A stretch of 64,000 bases of DNA from Sphingomonadaceae bacterium (lineage in GTDB: Bacteria; Pseudomonadota; Alphaproteobacteria; Sphingomonadales; Sphingomonadaceae): contig CANJQJ010000011.1 in assembly GCA_947476425.1 (NCBI GenBank), positions 1 to 64,000 of the forward strand. Reading direction: 5' to 3'. Below are positions 59,001 to 64,000 of the stretch, one piece after another; position 1 is the first letter of the stretch, and the number at the start of each line of letters is the position of its first letter. Below the pieces are notes generated by a model, which ran no database searches, was not told where the DNA came from, and saw only the letters and a list, made by a program, of their open reading frames with translations. Made by a program: the position numbers and the translations under genes.

Positions 59001-61241
59001 ATGGCGGATGGAAGCGACACCGAGCGACATTTTCGAAACTGCCCGCTCTGCGAAGCCGGGTGCGGGCTCGAGATTGCGATCGATCGAGGCGATCAAAGCA
59101 TAGTTTCGATTCGCGGCGATGCGCTCGATCCGGTGAGCAAGGGCTATATCTGCCCGAAGTCGCAGGCGCTCGGCGGCCTCCGCCGCGATCCCGACCGGCT
59201 GCGGCGACCGCTGCGGCGGCGGGGCAAGGATTTCGAGGAGATCGGATGGGACGAGGCGATCGCCGAGGCGGGCGAGCGGCTGCGACATGTCCAGGCGCGC
59301 CATGGCGCCGAGAGCATCGGCTATTATTTCGGCAATCCGACCGCGCATCGGCCGGGGCTTGCGCTGTACCTGCCGGCGATGCTGGGTGCGCTTGCAACCC
59401 GGCAGATCTATTGGGTGGGGCCAGTCGACCAGGCGCCGAAGATGATGGCTTCAGCGCTGATGTATGGTTCGGCATGGTCGGTATCGCTGCCCGATATCGA
59501 CCGGACCGACCATCTGATCGTGATCGGGGCAAACCCGGTGGTCTCGAACGGCAGCGTGCTGATCGCGCCGGGGCTCGGCCGTCGAATCGAAGCCGTACGA
59601 AGTCGTGGCGGCAAGGTCGTCGTGATCGATCCGCGGCGAAGCGAGACCGCCGCGATCGCTGACGAATATGTAGCGGTACGGCCGGGGAGTGATGCGCTGC
59701 TGCTGATGGCGATGGTCGCCACCCTGTTCGAGGAGGGGCTTGTCGATCCGGGCCGGCTTGCACCGTGGATCAGCCGCCTGGAGATATTGCGCGACATCGC
59801 CGCCGGCTTCCCGCCCGAAGCGGTCGTCGAGGCAACGGGGGTGGCGGCTGCGACGATCCGCAGACTGGCGCGAGAGTTCGCCGCGGCGCCGCGATCGACG
59901 ATCTATGGCCGCACGGGGACCTGCACCCAGGCATTCGGCTCGATCTGCAACTGGCTGATCGAAGCGTTGCAGATATTGACCGGCAATCTCGACACAGCCG
60001 GCGGGGCGATGTTTTCGCCGGGCGCGATCCTCTCGCCCGGCACTTTGCCGCAGCCGGGCGTTATCCCGGCCGGGCGCTGGCATTCGCGCGTGGCTGGCTT
60101 GCCCGAGTTCATGGGCTTCATGCCTGCCGCCGCGCTGGCCGATGAAATGCTGGTTCCCGGCCCGGGACAGATGCGGGGTTTCGTGTCGCAGGCGAGCAAC
60201 CCGGTGCTATCCTATCCCAATGGCGCGCGGATTGCAGAGGGGTTTGCGGGGCTCGAGGCGATGGTGTCGCTCGATATCTATGTCAATGAGACGAGCCGCT
60301 TCGCCGACATCATCCTGCCCGGGCGGGATTATCTCGAAGAGGCCGATTTCCCGGCGGTGACCTCCTATTCGATGATCCGCAACTATGTGAAATGGGCGGC
60401 GCCGGCGTTCGCGGCCGAGGGTGTCATTCCGTCGGACGCGCGGATCATGACCGAGCTTGCCGCCGCGATCCGCGATGTCCCGCCAGAACAGGTCGAGCAG
60501 GAGCTCGTCGACCAGCTACTCCATGCGGCGCAGGCGCTTGGCCGCGCCGAATGCCGGGACGTAGCGATCGACGACATGCGCGCTTCATTGGTCGCAGCGC
60601 CGGGCGCCGACCGGATCTATGAGATCATGTTGCGGGCCGGGCCTTATGGCGACGCGTTCGGGCGGGTCGCAGAGGGGGTCAATCTCGCGACGCTGAAGGC
60701 GAAGCCGCATGGCATCGATTTCGGCCCGCTGACCGAGCAGATGCCGGGGATGATCGCAACCGCCGATGGCCGCATCGATCTCGCGCCGCAGCTGCTGGTG
60801 GACGATGTCGAGCGCCTGAAAAAGGAACGCGATACGGCGGTGAAGCCAAGCGCGATGCTGCTGATCGGGCGGCGGGATATCCGGTCCAAGAACAGCTGGC
60901 TGCATAATGTGCCTGCGCTCGCCAAGGGCAAGCTGCGCTGCACACTGATGGTCAATGGCGATGACGCGATCCGGCTAGGGCTTGCCGATGGCGAAATGGC
61001 GCGGCTGAGCAGCGGCGTCGCGACTCTATCGGTGCCGGTTGCGATCAGCGCCGAGATGATGCCGGGGGTGGTGAGTCTTCCGCACGGCTGGGGCCACGGC
61101 GGCGAGGGTACGGTCCAGCGGGTTGCCGGCGAGCGGCCTGGGGTCAATGCCAATGCGCTGATCGACGAGCGCTTGCTCGACGTGCCTTCGGCGACGTCGG
61201 TGCTCAACGGGATACGGGTGTCGGTGGAGCGGGCGCTGTAA
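59001..61241 (+). CDS. molybdopterin-dependent oxidoreductase (DMSO reductase family)
   Basis: The 746-residue bis-MGD-type enzyme has an N-terminal 4Fe-4S motif CPLCEAGCGLEI...YICPKSQAL, a catalytic domain with YWVGPVDQAPKMMASALMYGS, where the position aligned with the formate dehydrogenase Cys is not Cys or Sec, and a C-terminal molydop-binding domain ending LPHGWGHGGEGT. No Tat signal is seen and cytosolic location is likely. It is not a formate dehydrogenase of the Fds type. An upstream in-frame region exists, but ATG 59001 (MADGSDTERHFRNCPLC) matches the family start. Substrate unknown. Confidence 0.88.
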   Translation: MADGSDTERHFRNCPLCEAGCGLEIAIDRGDQSIVSIRGDALDPVSKGYICPKSQALGGLRRDPDRLRRPLRRRGKDFEEIGWDEAIAEAGERLRHVQARHGAESIGYYFGNPTAHRPGLALYLPAMLGALATRQIYWVGPVDQAPKMMASALMYGSAWSVSLPDIDRTDHLIVIGANPVVSNGSVLIAPGLGRRIEAVRSRGGKVVVIDPRRSETAAIADEYVAVRPGSDALLLMAMVATLFEEGLVDPGRLAPWISRLEILRDIAAGFPPEAVVEATGVAAATIRRLAREFAAAPRSTIYGRTGTCTQAFGSICNWLIEALQILTGNLDTAGGAMFSPGAILSPGTLPQPGVIPAGRWHSRVAGLPEFMGFMPAAALADEMLVPGPGQMRGFVSQASNPVLSYPNGARIAEGFAGLEAMVSLDIYVNETSRFADIILPGRDYLEEADFPAVTSYSMIRNYVKWAAPAFAAEGVIPSDARIMTELAAAIRDVPPEQVEQELVDQLLHAAQALGRAECRDVAIDDMRASLVAAPGADRIYEIMLRAGPYGDAFGRVAEGVNLATLKAKPHGIDFGPLTEQMPGMIATADGRIDLAPQLLVDDVERLKKERDTAVKPSAMLLIGRRDIRSKNSWLHNVPALAKGKLRCTLMVNGDDAIRLGLADGEMARLSSGVATLSVPVAISAEMMPGVVSLPHGWGHGGEGTVQRVAGERPGVNANALIDERLLDVPSATSVLNGIRVSVERAL

Positions 61242-61291
61242 TCCTCCCTTCGCTGGCTATGTATGTGGTGTGACGTGTAAGAGCCTGCGGC

Positions 61292-62584
61292 ATGCAGCAT
61301 CATCCCCAAACGAGCGCCAAGGCTGAAATTCCCGTGACCGGCTGGCGCGGCTTCCTCGGCAAGCTGGGGCCGGGCCTCGTAACCGGTGCGGCCGACGACG
61401 ATCCGAGCGGTATTGCGACGTACAGCCAGGTCGGGGCGCAGTTCGGCTATGGCCTGAGCTGGACGCTTGTCTTCGGATATCCGCTGCTCGCCTCGATCCA
61501 GGGGGTGGCTGCGGTGATCGGCGCGGTGACCGGCAAGGGCATCGCGCAGAATTTGCGCCAGCATTATCCGGGATGGCTGCTTCGCGCGGTCGTGTTGATG
61601 CTGCTGGTGGCGAATGTCATCAACCTGGGCGCGGATCTTGGGGCGATGGCTGCCGCGTTGCAGTTGATCATAGGCGGCCCGGCGATGCTCTACACGATCC
61701 TGTTCGGCTGCTTCTCGGTGCTGCTCGAGATATTCATCAGCTATGGCCGCTATGCCGCGATCCTCAAATGGGCGACGCTGTCGCTGCTCGCTTATGCTGG
61801 CGTGGTGTTCGTCGTTCACTTGCCCGTGGGCGAGGCATTGCGCGGGTTGATGATCCCCGAATTCAAGATGGACGCGAGTCACGCGACCTCGCTGGTCGCG
61901 GTGCTCGGCACGACGATCAGCCCTTATCTCTTCTTCTGGCAGGCCGGGCAGGAGGTGGAGGAGCAGCATCGCCGCCATGTGAAACCGCTGCACGTCACGC
62001 CGCGATTCCGCGCCAAGGAAGAGATTGCGCGGATCCGGACTGACACGCTGATCGGCATGGGCTTCTCGCATCTGACTGCGCTGTTCGTGGTGTTCGCGAC
62101 CGCCGCGACGCTGCACGTCCATGGCATCACCAATATCCAGAGTTCAGCGCAGGCTGCGGAGGCTTTGCGGCCGATCGCCGGATCGCTGGCATTCTTCCTG
62201 TTTTCGCTCGGCATCATCGGGACCGGGCTGCTCGCGGTTCCGGTGCTCGCCGGATCTGCCGCCTATGCGGTGAGCGAGACCTTCAACTGGACCGAGGGAC
62301 TCAATCGCAAGCCGCGCGAGGCCAAGGCCTTCTACGCCACGATCACCGTTGCGACATTCGGCGGGATTGCGATCACGCTTCTGCCGATCGATCCGTTCAA
62401 GGCGCTGTATTGGGCGGCGGTGGTGAATGGCGTTCTGGCGACGCCGCTGATGGTGGTGATGATGCTGATCGCGCGCAATCCAAAGGCGATGGGGCGAATG
62501 ACGCTTTCGCGCAAGATGACGGTGATGGGATGGATCGCGACGCTGGTGATGGCGGCGGCTTCGGCGACGTTGCTGGTGACGTAG
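61292..62584 (+). CDS. Nramp-related divalent metal transporter
   Basis: The 430-residue protein has about 11 transmembrane helices of the LeuT/Nramp fold. The first-helix motif reads GAADDDPSGIATYSQ rather than the Nramp DPGN, and the sixth-helix motif reads TTISPYLFFWQAGQE rather than MPHNLYLHS. Loss of the metal-binding Met and Asn suggests a substrate unlike Fe/Mn Nramps, such as Mg2+ as in NRMT-type relatives; this is inference. It is encoded about 50 bases after the molybdopterin oxidoreductase gene. Confidence 0.85.
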   Translation: MQHHPQTSAKAEIPVTGWRGFLGKLGPGLVTGAADDDPSGIATYSQVGAQFGYGLSWTLVFGYPLLASIQGVAAVIGAVTGKGIAQNLRQHYPGWLLRAVVLMLLVANVINLGADLGAMAAALQLIIGGPAMLYTILFGCFSVLLEIFISYGRYAAILKWATLSLLAYAGVVFVVHLPVGEALRGLMIPEFKMDASHATSLVAVLGTTISPYLFFWQAGQEVEEQHRRHVKPLHVTPRFRAKEEIARIRTDTLIGMGFSHLTALFVVFATAATLHVHGITNIQSSAQAAEALRPIAGSLAFFLFSLGIIGTGLLAVPVLAGSAAYAVSETFNWTEGLNRKPREAKAFYATITVATFGGIAITLLPIDPFKALYWAAVVNGVLATPLMVVMMLIARNPKAMGRMTLSRKMTVMGWIATLVMAAASATLLVT

Positions 62585-62614
62585 GCGCAACTTCCTGAAA
62601 GGGGCGCCCCCCTT

Positions 62615-62708
62615 CGTCATCCCGACGGAAGTCTGGATCCATGGGACCCACTATTCTCGCGATCGAACGGACACCGAATCGTGGATCCCGGCGTCCGCCG
62701 GGATGACG
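62615..62708. repeat. paired REP-like element, copy A3
   Basis: Same order as copy A1: CGTCATCCCGAC..., CATGGGACCCAC, TCGCGATCGA core, then GGATCCCGGC-GTCC-GCCGGGATGACG. The left hairpin is partly decayed (GAAGTCTGGAT). It lies between the Nramp-related transporter gene and the GntR regulator. Confidence 0.85.
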
Positions 62709-62786
62709 ATGGGGGTGTCGGCGTGACGAAGGGGCGTTGGGGATGATGAGTGGGAGAGTTAAGGGAGGGGCGTAATTGGGCTTGGC

Positions 62787-62804
62787 AACATTCTATAGAA
62801 TGTT
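62787..62804. promoter_or_regulatory. 18-bp perfect palindrome, likely GntR autoregulatory operator
   Basis: AACATTCTATAGAATGTT is a perfect palindrome overlapping the region of the possible starts of the GntR gene. FCD-type GntR proteins bind short palindromes in their own promoters. If translation begins at 62818 the operator lies just upstream; if at TTG 62776 it falls inside the gene. Confidence 0.65.
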
Positions 62805-62817
62805 TATGTGCGCTTTC

Positions 62818-63513
62818 ATGCCAGCCACCGCGATCACGCCGCTTCGAACGCCATCAACGCTGCGCGGCGCTGTCGCCGAGCATTTGCGCACTGCGATCGT
62901 GTCGGGCGAACTCGCGCCGGGGTCGTTGTTGAAGGAAGTCGAGCTTGCAGCCAGGATCGGGGTTAGCCCGACGCCGATCCGCGAGGCGCTGGTCGAGCTT
63001 GCGGGCGAGGGGCTGGTCGAGATCGAGCCCAACCGGCTGAAGCGAGTAGCACCGATCGACCCCGAGGCGACGCTCGATCTGTTCCGGGTCCAGTCGGCCT
63101 TGTGGCGGCTGGGCTATGTGTGGAGCCTTCCCCATATCGGCGCGGTGGAACTGGCGGCGCTCGAAACCGCGCTGGACGATTATGCGATTGCGCTCGAAGC
63201 GGGCGATACGCTTGCCGCGATCCGGGCGGGCCATGCGTTTCATACGATCTTCGTCGAGGCCTCGGGCAATAGCGAATTGCTGCGAGTCACGCTCGACCGG
63301 CGATCACTGATCGCGCGGTTCATCCTGCTGCGGGGCGCGTCGTCGATTTCGGCGAGCGGGCTCAAGCAGCATCGCTTCATTCTCAACGCGGTCCGGCGTG
63401 GCGACCTCGATGGCGTGCTGGTCCGGCTCGACCAGCTTGCGGCCAAGCTCATCGCGCTGGCGCAGGACGAGATCATCCAGACCGACAACATCCCAGCTTA
63501 TAAGAGGAACTGA
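62818..63513 (+). CDS. GntR family (FadR/FCD) transcriptional regulator
   Basis: The product of 231 residues has an N-terminal winged helix (STLRGAVAEHLRTAIVSGELAPGSLLKEVELAARIGVSPTPIREALVELAGEGLVEI) and a C-terminal FCD domain with metal-type His positions in GHAFHTIFVEASGN and LKQHRFILNAVRRGD. Starts at TTG 62776 (strong GGGAGGGG upstream), ATG 62800 and ATG 62806 are also in frame. It lies three bases upstream of an acyl-CoA dehydrogenase gene and likely controls that catabolic operon. Confidence 0.85.
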   Translation: MPATAITPLRTPSTLRGAVAEHLRTAIVSGELAPGSLLKEVELAARIGVSPTPIREALVELAGEGLVEIEPNRLKRVAPIDPEATLDLFRVQSALWRLGYVWSLPHIGAVELAALETALDDYAIALEAGDTLAAIRAGHAFHTIFVEASGNSELLRVTLDRRSLIARFILLRGASSISASGLKQHRFILNAVRRGDLDGVLVRLDQLAAKLIALAQDEIIQTDNIPAYKRN

Positions 63514-63515
63514 AC

Positions 63516-64000
63516 ATGGATTTCGAACTTCCCGAGGAATATCGATCCTTTCGCGACATGGTTCGCCGCTGGGTCGACAAGGAGGCTCCGAAGGATTGGG
63601 CGCGCGCGCTCGAGAAGGATGAGCATAATTATCCCTTCGCGCTGTGGGACAAGTTCACCGAGGCCGGCTTCCATGGCATCGGGATTTCCGAGGAATATGG
63701 TGGGCAGGGCGGCGATGTTGTCATGCAGATGCTGCTGGCGCGCGAACTGGCGCGGTCGCTCGGCGGGCTGGCATGGATCTGGGGGATCACCTCGTTCGCT
63801 GGATCCAAGTCGATCGGGCTTTACGGTTCGGCGGAGCAGAAGGCGAAATATCTTCCGCTGATCGCGACCGGCCAGCTCAAGGCGGCGATCGCCTTCACCG
63901 AGCCCGGCGGCGGCACCGACCTGCTCGGCGCGATGACGACGACCGCCGAGAAGGTCGATGGCGGCTGGGTGCTCAACGGCGAGAAGATCTGGAGCTCGTC
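63516..64000 (+). CDS. acyl-CoA dehydrogenase, partial at window end
   Basis: The first 161 residues of an acyl-CoA dehydrogenase family flavoenzyme are present: DFELPEEYRSFRDMVRRWV, the helical N-domain through ISEEYGGQGGDVVMQMLLARELARS, and the FAD/substrate signature KAAIAFTEPGGGTDLLGAMTTTAEKV. It begins three bases after the GntR stop, with an AAGAGGAAC-type site. The rest lies beyond 64000. It likely dehydrogenates an acyl-CoA intermediate of the pathway controlled by the GntR protein. Confidence 0.93.
   Translation, partial: MDFELPEEYRSFRDMVRRWVDKEAPKDWARALEKDEHNYPFALWDKFTEAGFHGIGISEEYGGQGGDVVMQMLLARELARSLGGLAWIWGITSFAGSKSIGLYGSAEQKAKYLPLIATGQLKAAIAFTEPGGGTDLLGAMTTTAEKVDGGWVLNGEKIWSS

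Overview
The window looks like part of a sphingomonad (Alphaproteobacteria, Sphingomonadales) replicon. This is inferred from the high G+C content, the many translationally coupled ATGA overlaps, a PhoK-type secreted alkaline phosphatase, a class I PHA synthase, an Fds-type formate dehydrogenase, and a catabolic gene mix (LLM-type flavin oxidoreductases, Rieske oxygenase, P450, sulfotransferases, DUF1214 proteins, RND efflux) common in that order. No rRNA, tRNA, CRISPR array or complete insertion sequence was seen.

Layout. 1-1840 is a mobile-island remnant: a low-G+C orphan ORF, a small ORF, a DUF5681 protein and the C-terminal part of a DUF3987 primase/helicase-like protein. It ends abruptly in a cupin gene that has lost its first few codons. 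2400-9420 holds a phosphotransferase, two LLM oxidoreductases, an amidohydrolase, an SDR plus a SnoaL-like protein, and a LysR regulator. 9524-16154 holds phaC, a DUF2147 protein, a cytochrome c/TPR pair, a GDT1-type cation transporter, DUF4337 and DUF1244. 16166-35420 is a catabolic region: LLM oxidoreductase, two sulfotransferases, two DUF1214 proteins, an RND pump, EthD-like protein and SDR, Rieske oxygenase, alpha/beta hydrolase, aldehyde dehydrogenase and P450, with a lone plasmid-type RepA gene inside it. 35519-42000 carries pgl, fdhD and the formate dehydrogenase genes fdsD, fdsA and a fused fdsG-fdsB. 42093-54516 has an ACD-GNAT fusion, an ABC exporter, a zinc alcohol dehydrogenase, phoK, a DsbD/ScsB-like reductase, a pseudo-amidohydrolase and a HIBADH-like dehydrogenase. 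54573-64000 has threonine ammonia-lyase, bpt, a truncated hcp with intact-looking NsrR and FNR sites, a DUF2189 membrane protein, a molybdopterin oxidoreductase, an Nramp-related transporter, a GntR regulator and the start of an acyl-CoA dehydrogenase gene.

How the genes may work together. LLM oxidoreductase, SDR, Rieske, P450, ALDH, sulfotransferase, phosphotransferase and acyl-CoA dehydrogenase genes fit stepwise oxidation of a hydrophobic substrate to CoA esters. PHA synthase could store the carbon, formate dehydrogenase could recover NADH from released formate, and RND and ABC pumps could export toxic intermediates. The substrate cannot be read from the sequence.

Dispersed REP-like hairpins sit in many intergenic gaps. 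One REP arm appears to lie inside the coding sequence joining the two halves of the fused FdsG-FdsB protein. Other notable points are the RepA gene with a 12-bp repeat on each side, the half-gene hcp under an apparently intact nitrosative/anaerobic switch, a metal-ligand-less amidohydrolase relative, and an 18-bp palindrome at the start of the GntR gene.
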